In this document: in pieces, positions 1-9,394 of the stretch
Position numbering within the stretch: the first letter of the stretch is position 1
Layout: the number at the start of each line of letters is the position of its first letter
DNA from: Irineochytrium annulatum
Lineage: Eukaryota; Chytridiomycota; Chytridiomycetes; Chytridiales; Chytridiaceae
Length of the DNA stretch: 17,404 nt
Reading direction: 5' to 3'
Assembly: GCA_027600665.1 (NCBI GenBank)
Contig: JADGJL010000602.1
Coordinates: 1 to 17,404 of the forward strand
Notes under the pieces: generated by a model
Told to the model about the DNA's origin: nothing
What the model saw: the letters and a program-made list of their open reading frames with translations, nothing else
The model's database searches: none
Translations under genes and position numbers: made by a program

Positions 1-540
1 GGGAGGATGTGGGGGGGTGGCAGGTGCACCTCGTGATGGCCGGGAGGTGTCAGCCGTGACAGTTTGAGGTCTGATGCGCATTTCCAACTCCGCTCTCCAT
101 ACGATATGGTATATATATATTACATTAATAAACTAACCGCTGTTCTTGACGACGCCGTGAGGGAATGTAAGAAACGTGCTTCAACGTAGACACACATACA
201 TATCGAGTGATTATCAACAACGGTCGGACGGGAGGCTCCCACTGTGTTGCGCTCCCAATAAATGCAGTGAGCGTGAGCGTGAGCTTCTTTCCCGTGCATG
301 CAAATATATTGCTCCGATTCGGATACTCCGATAAAAAATACATAAAATACGAAATACGAATGACGGTGGGTGGCAAGTTGGATAACTCGCTGGGAGGATA
401 GCTCGCTGGGGACCGCCTTCGACCTTCGACAACACAAAAGCAACGTGTTAATCCTTCCTTGGATCATCTCTTGGCGTTGGATCGTCGGCCGTCGCAATTT
501 GCTTGAACGAACTTTCGACACAACCCAAAGACAGGATAGG
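1..540. other. Spacer upstream of the first gene, possibly ending an upstream gene
   Basis: I see no convincing gene here. Positions 1-65 are open on the plus strand in one frame up to a TGA, so they could be the last codons of a plus-strand gene that begins outside the window. An AATAAA at 127-132 would suit its polyadenylation, with another at 257-262. An AT-rich TATATATATA stretch lies near 110-120. A GTGAGC hexamer is repeated three times at 267-284. The longest open frame (minus strand, 120-566) has no recognisable motif and no fungal coding character, so I treat it as chance. The promoter and leader of the gene starting at 541 must lie in the right half. Confidence 0.5.
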
Positions 541-2042
541 ATGCGCTTCTCGAACCTGCTGGCCACCCTGCTCGTCTCTGGTCAGTACACTCGCCCCCGC
601 CCCTACTCCCGCAAGCCCGTGCGTGCGGGGGTGCCCCGGCCGTCGGAGGAGGATCGTGGTCTTGGTGCTGGTGGGGCACGGGCAAGGGTGTGATGGCATG
701 GGGTGGAGGTGGACCCCTCGTATACCCGCACGGGAGATCGCCTCCCCGGACCTGGCCAGGTCCTGCTCCTGCGAGTCGGTGTGAGGATCGTGCCAGGGAC
801 GCTCTCAGCGACCGGCGGCGGGACCATGTTGGGCCGTATTGGTGGTATGACGGAGGGCACAGCCTCCGGGACTTCGGCGGCTTGACCGGCGGCCGACGAC
901 CCTGAGCCAGCTCCATACCTCCGTCTTCCTCTTCTTGCCAATGTCCTTAACCTGCTTTTTTTGATTATAACAGGCGGCGCCTTTGCGGCCCCCACGTCCG
1001 ACTTCCACGAGACGAGCCTCGAGCTCTACGCCGTCAAGTCGCTTCAGGATGGCGGCCGGTTCGCCGTCACGGTCTCCCGGGAAGACGACCTGATTGGGGA
1101 TGACGGGGAGCTCATTGGTACGTTCCCTCACATGCCTTTATGTATTCTGTGGGTTGACCCCCGATTGCAACAGCCGCAAAGCTTTCGGACGTCATCATGG
1201 CCTTTGACGTGACGACCGACGGCGCCGTCTCCGTCAACGGCCACCCGATCCCCATGGGCCTTTCCAACGTCCAGATCGAGGCCGCCGTCGTCGTCGGCGT
1301 CTCCAAGAACTCGGAGATGTCCCGCGAGGACCTGGAGAAGTCCTTCGACATTGGCGTCGTCGGCGTCCAGATCCTTGCGACGTCGGAGCCCGCCATCGCC
1401 GAGGGTGGCGTCACCGTCAACCGCATCATGATCGCCGAGCGGGTTTACGAGGTCAACGGGCACGAGGTCCGCACCGCCGGCGTGTCGGGCTCGGAGGATG
1501 ATGAGGATGACGACGACGACGAGGACGACGACGACAACAACACGGAGGACACGGTCGTGGGCCAGGTGGTCGACATCTTCCCGGACGGAACCATGATCCG
1601 CCGCGAGGCCTGCCCGATGATGGTCGGCGAGCGCGTCATGCCCTCCCCTTACTCGTCCAAGTCTGCCGCCGGCGGCATGCGCTCCAAGGCCTGCCTGAGG
1701 CGGTTCTACAGCCGCGTCGAGCGGTTCCTCCGCTCCCTCCCTCTCCACGCCCGCCTCATCCTCATCGTCGGCCTGCCCGCGGCCTTCCTGGCCATCTTCA
1801 CGGCGGCGGCGCGCGCGGTCGCGAGGCAGATCAACGGCGGGGAGGGCATGCAGGAGGAGGCGTTCGTCTTTGTCGACGCGAGCGGGAGGGCTTACGACGC
1901 CGTCGTCGACCTGCCCGAGTACGAGAAGGCGGCCGTCACGGTCAAGACGCATGTGGAGGAGGAGGAGGGGGAGGCCGAGGAGGTGCTCCCCGTTTACCCC
2001 GTCGGGTACGGGAGGGTCGCTGGGGAGGATGAGGAGCACTGA
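541..2042 (+). CDS. Hypothetical secreted/type I membrane protein with Asp-rich run, three exons
   Basis: I do not recognise this family. Proposed exons are 541-580, 974-1117 and 1174-2042 (introns of 393 and 56 nt, GT-AG), giving 350 residues. The start at 541 was chosen because its codons give a good signal peptide, MRFSNLLATLLVSGGAFA, with probable cleavage near residues 18-20 once exon 1 joins exon 2. Residues about 20-165 form a regular, Val/Ile-rich, probably lumenal or extracellular region. Residues about 167-187 are an Asp/Glu run written with GAC/GAT/GAG codons. A short basic, Cys-containing stretch precedes a single membrane segment at about 255-277 (LILIVGLPAAFLAIF). The remaining about 73 residues are acidic and rich in Val and Tyr and are probably cytosolic. 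The predicted topology is type I. The 393-nt first intron is long for this window, so exon 1 is the least certain part; exons 2 and 3 are firm. Confidence 0.7.
581..973 (+). other. Long first intron of the hypothetical membrane-protein gene
   Basis: This 393-nt intron has a GTCAGT donor and a TTATAACAG acceptor preceded by a pyrimidine-rich stretch with CTTAACCTG as a possible branch site. Every other intron in the window is 44-119 nt, so this one is an outlier. Its content is GC-rich with open frames on both strands but no recognisable protein. It could contain an unrecognised exon, or the true first exon could lie elsewhere. Confidence 0.55.
1492..1551 (+). repeat. GAY/GAG trinucleotide run encoding an Asp/Glu tract
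   Basis: GAT, GAC and GAG codons repeat almost without interruption across about 20 codons, ending in AAC AAC. The tract encodes the acidic stretch at residues 167-187 of the hypothetical membrane protein. Codons are mixed, so it is an imperfect repeat, but it could still vary in length between strains. Confidence 0.8.
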
Positions 2043-2583
2043 GAGGGCAGAGCCGGAGGGCCGTTGGGATGGACAGTGGGGTACACTTTTTTGAGTTCTC
2101 TGATTATAGTTTACTCTCAAATGTGTTTCTTGTGGCTGTCGTATCATTTATCCTCTTAACCTTCGCAATTCTTCTGTCTTCGTGGCTTTCCGTGTTTTCC
2201 ATGATTATGATCTTTTGATTCTGTGGCATATTCATTGTTGGGGTTTGTGGGTTGAGTGAGTGGGGTCTATTCATGTGTATGAACGAGAATACAAAATTGT
2301 GTTGACATTCTTGTAGCCGAAGTAGGATTTCTGGGGGATGCGCGGGGAGGGGGGACGACCTCATCTTTGTTCGAATCTTCAACGTTTCCTTGTATTTTGC
2401 ATTGATCACCATTGAAACAATGAAAAGCATATCATATAAAAGGGTGAGAATTTAGAGGGTAAACATGATAGTTCGATGAACAACTTTAGCTCAAGTTTAA
2501 GGAATTTTAGCTCTTCAATTACATTAAGGACGTCGTTTACCATCGTAACATCTGTTTCAGGTGATACTGACAAGCGAAGAAAA
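2043..2583. other. Spacer: 3' UTR of the first gene and DPH1 promoter/leader
   Basis: This AT-richer stretch has no coding support. The left part should hold the 3' end of the preceding transcript. On the right, ATATAAAAG at 2434-2442 is a good TATA-box candidate for DPH1. A plausible leader intron runs 2459-2560 (donor GTAAAC, acceptor CTGTTTCAG). Without that intron the leader would carry a four-codon upstream ORF (2465-2479) whose TGA overlaps an in-frame ATG at 2476. Confidence 0.5.
2434..2442 (+). promoter_or_regulatory. TATA-like box ahead of DPH1
   Basis: The sequence ATATAAAAG lies about 145 nt upstream of the chosen DPH1 ATG. A start site 25-30 nt downstream would fall near 2465, just after the possible leader-intron donor at 2459, so the box and that intron do not fit together neatly. 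This rests on sequence match and position only. Confidence 0.35.
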
Positions 2584-4288
2584 ATGGACTCAACCACCGC
2601 CAGTTCTACACCGCCCAAGGCTCGGTCAGAGACACCCCGTCGCCGTTTCGTTGGCGCCGGTCGGTCCGCGAAGGCCAAGGAGGCAGCTAGGAACGCGGAC
2701 GACGGCCTTGCGTCGACCGGAGGTGGTGGGAACATCGAGGATGCTCCAGCAACGACATCATTCACCGTCGTGAAAAAACCGGCTTCGGGTGGGGCGCCGA
2801 GAATCGCGAATCAGGTTCCCGATGAGATATTGGGGGATGTGGATATCAATGCAGCGATTGCGCAGGTTTGTTGCATTTCTTTGCGGGCAAATGCGTTTAT
2901 CTGACCGAGAAGCGTAGCTCCCGTCGAATTACAACTTTGAGATCCACAAAACCATATGGCAGATACGAAAATACCAGGCGACGAATGGTCCGTATCATTA
3001 TTCCTTTTGTAGCTTGTACTAAACCTAAAGAACAAAAATTCCAGTCGCTCTCCAATTCCCTGAAGGTCTCCTCATGTACTCCCTCGCCATCGCCGACATC
3101 CTCGAGCGCTTCACCGCCTGCTCCACCGTCGTCATGGGCGACGTGACCTACGGCGCCTGCTGCGTCGACGACTTCACGGCCTTGGCCTTGGGGTGCGACC
3201 TCTTGGTCCACTACGGCCACTCTTGCCTCGTCCCCGTGGACGTCACCTCTATTCGCATGCTCTACGTCTTTGTCGACGTCACGCCGGACGTGGATCATCT
3301 CGTTAATACGCTGCTACTCAATTTCCCGGCGGAGGCCAATATTGTCATGGTCGCGACGATCCAGTTCGTGGCGGCGCTGCAGGTCGCGAGGAAGAGGCTG
3401 GAGGGGCATTTCGCGAACCTGCACGTGCCGCAGGCGAGGCCGCTGTCACCGGGCGAGGTGCTAGGTTGCACCGCCCCCAAGATCGACATGCCGGCCAGCT
3501 CAACACCGCCGACGTTGATCTACCTCGGGGATGGCCGGTTCCACCTCGAGGCCATCATGATCGCGAACCCGACGCTCCGGGCGTTCCGGTACGACCCATA
3601 CAGCAAGCGGCTGACGCGGGAGCGGTACGACCACGCCACGATGCGGAGGCTTAGGACGGGGGCCGTGGATGCCGCGCGGGGCGCGAGGAACGTTGGGTTG
3701 ATTATGGGGACACTGGGGAGGCAGGGGAGCCCGAAGGTGCATGATCACCTTCGGCGGCTCATCGCCGGTCCCGTTGCGAAGGACGGCCCCGCTGTGGGAG
3801 AGGGGAGATCGGTTGTGACGGTCCTCTTGTCGGAGATTACGCCCGCGAAGCTGGACATGTTCGGCCCTGCGATCGAGTGTTGGGTGCAGACGAGCTGTCC
3901 GAGGCTGTCGATAGACTGGGGTCACGGGTTCAGCAGGCCGCTGCTGAGCCCGTATGAGATGACGGTCGCGATGGGAGGGGTCGAGGAGGGGCGTTGGATG
4001 GTTCGCGACGGGGGTCGTGGTGCTGGGAAGGAGATGGGGGAGAATGAGCTAACCGTTGCGGTGAAGGAGGGCGATGGTGCGGCCTTGGCGGTGATTGCGG
4101 GTGATGACCTGGCGGTTGAAGAAGGAAATGGGGCTGGGGAGGTTGCTATTTATCCGATGGACTACTACGCAAGGAATAGTCTTGGGCCATGGACGCCGAA
4201 TCACGTACCGGGCGGCGAGAAGAAGGCCTCGGCGAGGAAGGTGGGAGCGGCGGTCTGCTCCACGAAGGTGGCTACGGTGACCGCATGA
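2584..4288 (+). CDS. DPH1: Diphthamide biosynthesis protein 1 (3-amino-3-carboxypropyl transferase subunit)
   Basis: With Dph2, Dph1 forms the cytosolic radical-SAM-like enzyme that moves the 3-amino-3-carboxypropyl group of SAM onto the diphthamide histidine of translation elongation factor 2. Exons are 2584-2865, 2918-2987 and 3045-4288 (introns 52 and 57 nt), giving 531 residues. Family landmarks run in order: RIANQVPDEIL, LPSNYNFEIHKTIW, VALQFPEGLLMYS, GDVTYGACCVDDFTA, HYGHSCLVP, LGCTAP, SCPRLSIDWG and YPMDYYARNSLGPW. The three Cys expected to bind the 4Fe-4S cluster are present at about residues 156, 259 and 402. The splice joins restore LPSNYN and ATNVALQ exactly. The protein is longer than the roughly 425-445 residues usual for the family, because of a basic/Gly-rich N-terminus and an acidic, Gly-rich insert at about 428-483. 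The ATG at 2584 has a better context (AAAAATGG) than the in-frame ATG at 2476. Confidence 0.95.
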
Positions 4289-5014
4289 GTCACATTTCGA
4301 TGATGTCTTTTACGTTTTCGGTTCCACGCTTACCACAAAAAGTGCGTACGTTTACATAGCATAGCAATATATTTTATTTTAGTTCATACAGTAACTGGTA
4401 TCACCAATTGTCCATAACGAATTAACGAGCAAAGAGCCTTTCACCAGCCTCCTGATTGAGACGCCGCATACCGGTATACCAGAGCTTTGCAGGCCCGCGT
4501 CGAAGGATGTGGCCGTCCCGACGCGCGTTCTCGGACCCTGCATCCTACACCCCAAGGATGTCGACTTCAGCGGAGCTTTACATTGATAACTTTGACGACC
4601 GTGAAAACAACGACCTTCGCTTTCGCTGTAAGATCTAATGCTCGACAGTAGCTGTCGCCGGCCATTTGAAGCAACAATGCATACATATATCCTTGACAAA
4701 AGTTGAATACGAGCCGGATCGACGGCGATTTACGGTGACTAAAGAACTCAAATCCACAAACGCAAGGGTTCGAATTGGGCCGACTTCGCTTCGAGACCGC
4801 AATACAGGCACCGCCGTGTCGTTCACGCCGCAGATCGGCGGTCAGTTAGTCATCGGCTCTTCAACTTTTTGGCTTTAGAAAATCTGGCCGACCGAGCCCC
4901 AACCACGATAGCACATTGCTACAACGACTCCGACGCACCCCCGCCCACTCGGCGTCCCAGCGCTGGACACCCTCTGCATAGCCTGCAGACATCACCGTCG
5001 ACGATCGCGAGATC
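4289..5014. other. Spacer between DPH1 and the hydrolase gene
   Basis: No intact gene is visible. The stretch after the DPH1 stop is AT-rich (ATATTTTATTTT near 4370) and probably holds its 3' end. Positions 4445-4553 are a decayed partial copy of the NOX 5' end, listed separately. From about 4560 to 5014 I see only short open frames without motifs. This part must contain the promoter of the hydrolase gene, but no clear TATA box stands out. Confidence 0.5.
4445..4553 (+). pseudogene. Decayed partial duplicate of the NOX gene 5' end
   Basis: This segment aligns with 11774-11880 on the minus strand, which is the last stretch of leader and the first codons of the NOX gene in this window. By hand alignment about 107 bases pair with 19 mismatches (roughly 80 per cent identity) and one 2-nt insertion. 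Shared words include CTGATTGAGAC, CCGCATACCG, CCAGAGCT, CCCGCGTCG and GTGGCCGTCCC. The NOX start codon ATG corresponds to a changed triplet here, and the 2-nt insertion shifts the frame, so this copy cannot make the same N-terminus. Similarity fades after about 4553. No transmembrane or catalytic NOX sequence follows, so the copy is a fragment. It lies in the opposite orientation to the NOX gene, about 7 kb away. Confidence 0.7.
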
Positions 5015-6210
5015 ATGATCTTGCTCCTGGCCCTACTCCTCCTCTGGATCGCGCAGGCCACACCCGCTGCTCCATTTCATGGATGTTGGACGAGCGACAA
5101 GTGAGTCCTTTGGCCTTCCGTTTGTTTTGTTCTTGGCGGGCTGAGAGAGGCCTGACCCGATGCCATCCGATCAGCTGCATGGAATACATCGATGTTACCC
5201 CTCCCGACGTCACCACCAACACCACCTACCTCGTCCCCGTCTACACCTCCCACCCCCTCACCCGCCGCAACAGCACCATCGAGCGCGCCGTGATCGTGAT
5301 CGGGGGCGAGGATCGATCCGCCTGGACGACGTTCGGAACCGTCTGGTCGACCTCCGACGCCGTACGCGCCGTGCACGCCCACACGGTCGTCGTAACGCCG
5401 TATTTCACATGCCAGATGGATGATGGGCGACCGCAGGGGGAGACGAGCTTCGATTGCAATGGGTGGGTCACGGGCCACTGGGCTTGGCGGCCCAGGACCG
5501 CCTATCGGGATCGCGTTAGCACCTATTCAGCGATGGATGAGATGATCTTGAAGATGAAGAGAATTTTCCCGAATTTACTACATATCGTTTTGGCGGGGTA
5601 TTCGGCTGGAGGGGAGTTGGTGCAGCGATGTGAGTGATCCCAGGGTTCGATCAACGCGGCATGCTGACGCGCCATTACTAAATTAGATGCGATCTTTAAC
5701 GACCTCGACGACCCCTCCCTCCGTTTGAACCTCTCCTTCCGCTACCTCGTCGGCGCCCCCTCCGTTTACCTTTACCCAACGCCCGACCGCCCCAAAACCG
5801 AGCGCTGCCGCACGCTCTCCCGCTGCATCGTCGATTCCCGTAAGAACTTCCAAATCCCGACCTACTCCGGTTGCCCCTCCTACAACGACTACCGCTACGG
5901 CCTCGAACAAATCGACCAGAACTCGGCTTATGGGTCCCAGCGCGGCCGCGCCCTGCGGGCCGCGAAGCGGTTCCCCGGGAGGGACGTGACGTACGTCGTG
6001 GGCGAGCAGGACGTGTTCATGCATGATTTGGACACGGGCTGCGAGGCGCAGTGGCAGGGCAGTAACAGAGTCACAAGGGCGGTGCTTTATTACTTTTACG
6101 TCAAGCACGTGCTGGGCGGGGATCATGGCCTGGTGATCGCGAAGGGGTTGGGCCATAGCATGGTGGAGATGTTTAGGGATGAGAACTGGGTATCGAATAC
6201 GTTCTACTGA
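5015..6210 (+). CDS. Secreted alpha/beta hydrolase (serine hydrolase), three exons
   Basis: Exons are 5015-5100, 5175-5629 and 5687-6210 (introns 74 and 57 nt, GT-AG, the second with TTACTAAAT as branch site), giving 354 residues. The N-terminus MILLLALLLLWIAQATPAAP is a clear signal peptide, so the enzyme is probably secreted. An alpha/beta-hydrolase core is visible: AVIVIGGEDR (about 68-77) with a likely oxyanion region, the nucleophile elbow GYSAGG with Ser172, GEQDV with Asp289 after a beta strand, and GLGHSM with His337 near the C-terminus. These three make a plausible Ser-Asp-His triad in the usual order and spacing. Eight to ten Cys residues suggest disulphides, and NTT/NST sites suggest N-glycosylation. 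I cannot name the substrate; esterase or lipase-like activity is the default guess. It lies upstream of, and co-directional with, the secreted tyrosinase. Confidence 0.85.
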
Positions 6211-7170
6211 ACGGTCGACCGCGGACGCAACACCCGGTCTTGTCGTTTTGGCACTGTTTGTTTCTCCTATCGCCAACAACCTTTTCCGGATCTTCGACTT
6301 CAAATCTCGACCGCTTCCACCCTCCCCCCAGCAGCTATATTCCCAATCCGATCCATGTTACAGACTCTCACGTTGTTTCTTTCTTGGTTAGAAACTATTT
6401 ATCGCAGTTGCTTGTTAATTCTTCGAGCTATATCTATTTAAGATGGGGAAATCAGCAACTATTTGCCGGTTGGATGGTGTAGGTGAAGTAACTAGGGGGT
6501 GCAGGTGGTGGTTGCATTGGGGCGGGGCGGAGCGTGCACTTTAGAGCGTAATTAGAATGTTACAACAGTAAAGAGCGCAGTACAAATATATTCAAGCGTG
6601 AGCCTCCACACTAATGCGAACGCTGTCATTCGGCCCCTCCCCAACTTGAAAGGTATTCGGCGATTAATCTGCTCACTTCGGTCGCGCGACATTGGAGTGT
6701 TCGTGCTTCCCGGGTATGGCCTTAAGTTAGCCGGCTACGAATCGTCCGACTGTGGTTGCGTTTTACGGCTCGTCAATCTTGGGCTTTCCCGAGGATATAT
6801 GACGCGTCATGGCGCCGGCGTCAAGAAGTAAACAGAACGATTACCATTATTACCACTTTCTGGCTGCACAATCATGTTTAAGAACCGTGAAAGCGTACAC
6901 AATCTGAGGAGTTTTCAGTGAACAAGCAGAGAAGTAGGTGAGCAATGACACCTTGCAACGCACCTTGCGCCGATCGGAACGGCGCGTTGGGAAGATGCGG
7001 AAGCTACGTATGCTTTCCTGAATGGAGTCGTCTTGAAGAACTCCAATCATTCGCGGTGTTCCCTCATTCAAAGATTGGAGTCGTATCCACGACGCCTCGT
7101 CACCTCGCCCGTGGTCCAACGCGTCGTACCCGCTAACTGCATCATCCGCGACGCGTAAAGCACCTCAGCC
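6211..7170. other. Spacer between the hydrolase and tyrosinase genes
   Basis: I find no gene in these 960 nt. The longest open frames (6598-6831 plus, 6850-7119 minus) have no motif, no splice partners and mixed composition. The left part, pyrimidine-rich to about 6440, should hold the 3' end of the hydrolase transcript. The right part should hold the tyrosinase promoter, although I see no clear TATA box. I saw no tRNA-like fold, terminal inverted repeats or target-site duplications. Confidence 0.5.
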
Positions 7171-9151
7171 ATGCGTTCGGTGGTCCTCGGCCTGGTCTTG
7201 TTCGCGTCGGCGGCGCGGTCGCAGTGCACGAACCCGACTATCCGAAAGGAATGGTCTGCCATGTCCACCTCCGAGAAGACGCAGTACATCGAGGCCGTGA
7301 AGCAGCTGGACGCCAGGCCGGACTCGAAGCAGACGACTGACCCGACGAGAATGTCTGTTGGGGATTTTGTGTCGACGTAGGTCCATTTGCAGTTCGCGTA
7401 TTCCTCTTGTATCTTCATCTTCCGGCTATGATCTCACTCATCGACTGTGCTTACCAACGCGTAAATTCACGACATACACCTTCCTAATCATTTAGCCATT
7501 GTAAGATCATCAATCGTTCTTTTAATTTCTTACTAACCAAATATTACTAGACAACAATGCCTATTGGGCGCATGCCAACGCGCAGTTTTATGTCTACCAC
7601 CGTGGTATGATGGCGAGCTGGGAAATGGCGCTGCAATCTGTTGGCTTTCCATTCGCGCCTTACTTCGACTGGTCAGCAATGTCGCAGGTTTGATAGACCC
7701 CGCGCTTGTGAACCGGGAAGCTAAATACTAATAGAACTGGTGGGAGAGCGACGTTTTCTCGGATGCCTACTTCGGCGGTGTCGGCACGTCCGCCGCTGTC
7801 TGCCTCGGCAACGGCGCCTTTAACGCTAAGTCCGGCTACGTGATCGGCAAAGACCCTCCATCTGGTCCGAACTCGGCACGGGAAGTCACGGGGAGCAAAA
7901 CCTGTCTAAGGCGGTGCGGGTCGCAGGGTGAGGCGCTCTATGATGCCACAACGATCGCAAACACGATCTTAAACGTGGCCACGAACTATGTCTCCTTCAG
8001 AGGAGATGACACCACGGGGTATCACGCCGCGGGGCATGAGACTATGGGTGGGCCGAATTGCGACATGGGAAACCCGGGGTACTCCCCCAACGATCCTATC
8101 TTCTTCTGTACGTCCTGACCCTTTTGGGTGCCTTACCGGGGAAAATCTTTGTTGCTAACGGTGTTTCAAATTAGTGCACCATGGCTTTGTTGATAAGGTC
8201 TGGTACCTGTGGCAGGGTTTGTGTCCTGAGTTTGAGACCGACTACGAAGGCACTTTGCAGAACGGCGACCCTATCGCGGACAACGGCTCCTGGGTGGCAG
8301 ACTCAGCCGAGAGGCTCGACAGCTGGAGCGAATACGTCGTGTCGGACGTTCTCAGTACCACTGCGGGCAAGCTCTGTTACGTGTATGACAAGTCCGGGAT
8401 CGACAGGGTCCCCATGAAGGCCAAGTCATGCCCCGGCGGAGGGGCCGTCTCCCGACCCGCGGGAACCGATGTCGAACCCAACGTGAAGAGCGCTAGCAAT
8501 GCGACAGCCGCCATGTCTATCAACTGGTTCGAGCAGCTTCTCATGGCCCAGGTCCCCGCGTCGCACCTGAAGCAACGGTCGCTGTTTCCGGACCCAAACC
8601 CGTACCCTACCTACGGCCCCCTCCTTCACCCTCGCGTCGCCAGGAGCCTCGACATTGCCGCCGCTCGCCGACGCGACGACGGCGACAACGAAGATTTAGC
8701 CGCTGACGACGAACCCCTCCCTCGTCTATACACCACCAAACCTCTCCCCACGGGTGAACTCCAGGTCCTTGCGCCGGACAACGTTACCTTCACTATCCCA
8801 CCCGGTTACAAGATACACCGCGTCTTCCCCCACCGCGTCGTCGTGCTCCTCTCCTCGTACCACTTCAACGGCACCACTCCGGCCATGCACGAGCAAGTCC
8901 ACCTGGTTATTCACCGGGACCGGGAGGCAGAGCAGCCGCCGATGTACGAGCCGGGGGAAGACTGGAAGCCGCCGCCGACAACGCCGGGGCACGGGAAGAA
9001 GCTTATGTACCCCAGGTATCCAAGCAGGACCTTCGCGGAAATGCATGGAAACGATTGGTACAAGGTCCTGGAGCATTACTACGAGACCATTAGGGAGATT
9101 GATAGGTTTAATGCGGATGAGGGGAGGAGCTCGCCTTCGTTGGATTCGTAA
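7171..9151 (+). CDS. Secreted tyrosinase (type-3 dicopper oxidase), five exons including a 5-nt micro-exon
   Basis: Tyrosinases hydroxylate monophenols and oxidise diphenols to quinones using O2, typically for melanin or phenolic metabolism. Exons are 7171-7376, 7496-7500, 7551-7687, 7735-8107 and 8175-9151 (introns 119, 50, 47 and 67 nt), giving 565 residues. The N-terminus MRSVVLGLVLFASAARSQ is a signal peptide. The CuA site is THYNNAYWAHANAQFYVYHR, with His70, His78 and His87. The CuB site is YHAAGHETMGG (His213, His217) followed by DPIFFLHHGFVDKVW (His242/243). LCYVYD at about residue 305 resembles the tyrosine motif that closes the catalytic domain. About 250 further residues, with a charged linker and a Pro-rich end, form a C-terminal extension; in known enzymes such tails can cover the active site. 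All six ligands are present, so activity is likely. The acceptor at 7734 could alternatively be 12 nt downstream, in frame. It is convergent with the NOX gene, with 243 nt between the stops. Confidence 0.92.
7496..7500 (+). other. 5-nt micro-exon (CCATT) in the tyrosinase gene
   Basis: Exon 1 must end before the in-frame TAG at 7378-7380, and a donor GTAGGT sits at 7377. Exon 3 starts at 7551 after ATATTACTAG. Joining these two directly breaks the frame. The five bases CCATT are preceded by CATTTAG and followed by GTAAGATC, and the next intron has a perfect TACTAAC branch site. Including them restores VSTHYNN and supplies the first CuA histidine at the family's His-x7-His-x8-His spacing. This is inferred from sequence and not observed in transcripts. 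Confidence 0.85.
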
Positions 9152-9394
9152 AGGTCTTACAGGCAAAATCCGCGAGCTGAGATTGCGCATCCTCGCAATC
9201 TGGCATTCGGAACAAAGCAATTCAAGCAACTGTTAAATTAATACAACGCAGCTTAATCATCGAGCCCGTTTGATTGTCCGACGCAGTTTAAAAGAGTATG
9301 AGCCAAAATACGGACTATTATGTCGAAAATACCAGCGATCTAAACAAATACATATAGTATGCGAAAACGGGAGGCAAACATGTACAAGGAGGTT
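9152..9394. other. Convergent 3' spacer between tyrosinase and NOX
   Basis: These 243 nt separate two stop codons pointing at each other and must serve as the 3' region of both transcripts. The centre is AT-rich (TTAAATTAATAC near 9233, AAACAAATACATATAG near 9343). No AATAAA was found on either strand. I see no coding potential. Confidence 0.45.

Noticed and set aside
120..566. 148-codon open frame on the minus strand in the leading spacer
   Set aside because: No domain, no splice partner and an amino-acid mix typical of non-coding sequence.
464..995. Overlapping 130-150-codon minus-strand frames in the long intron
   Set aside because: Arg/Pro/Gly-rich translations come from GC-rich DNA; no motif and no initiation context.
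1128..2147. 339-codon open frame on the minus strand
   Set aside because: It is antisense to exon 3 of the first gene. Its Val/Leu runs are the reverse of the GAC/GAG codons, and the plus-strand frame joins to a signal peptide through good splice sites.
6598..7136. Small open frames in the hydrolase-tyrosinase spacer
   Set aside because: No motif, no consistent splice joins and no similarity to neighbours. I also looked for further NOX or tyrosinase fragments and found none.
7378..7380. In-frame TAG read as a truncated or pseudogene tyrosinase
   Set aside because: It lies directly after the GT of a donor site. With the micro-exon all six copper ligands and an open frame to 9151 are restored.
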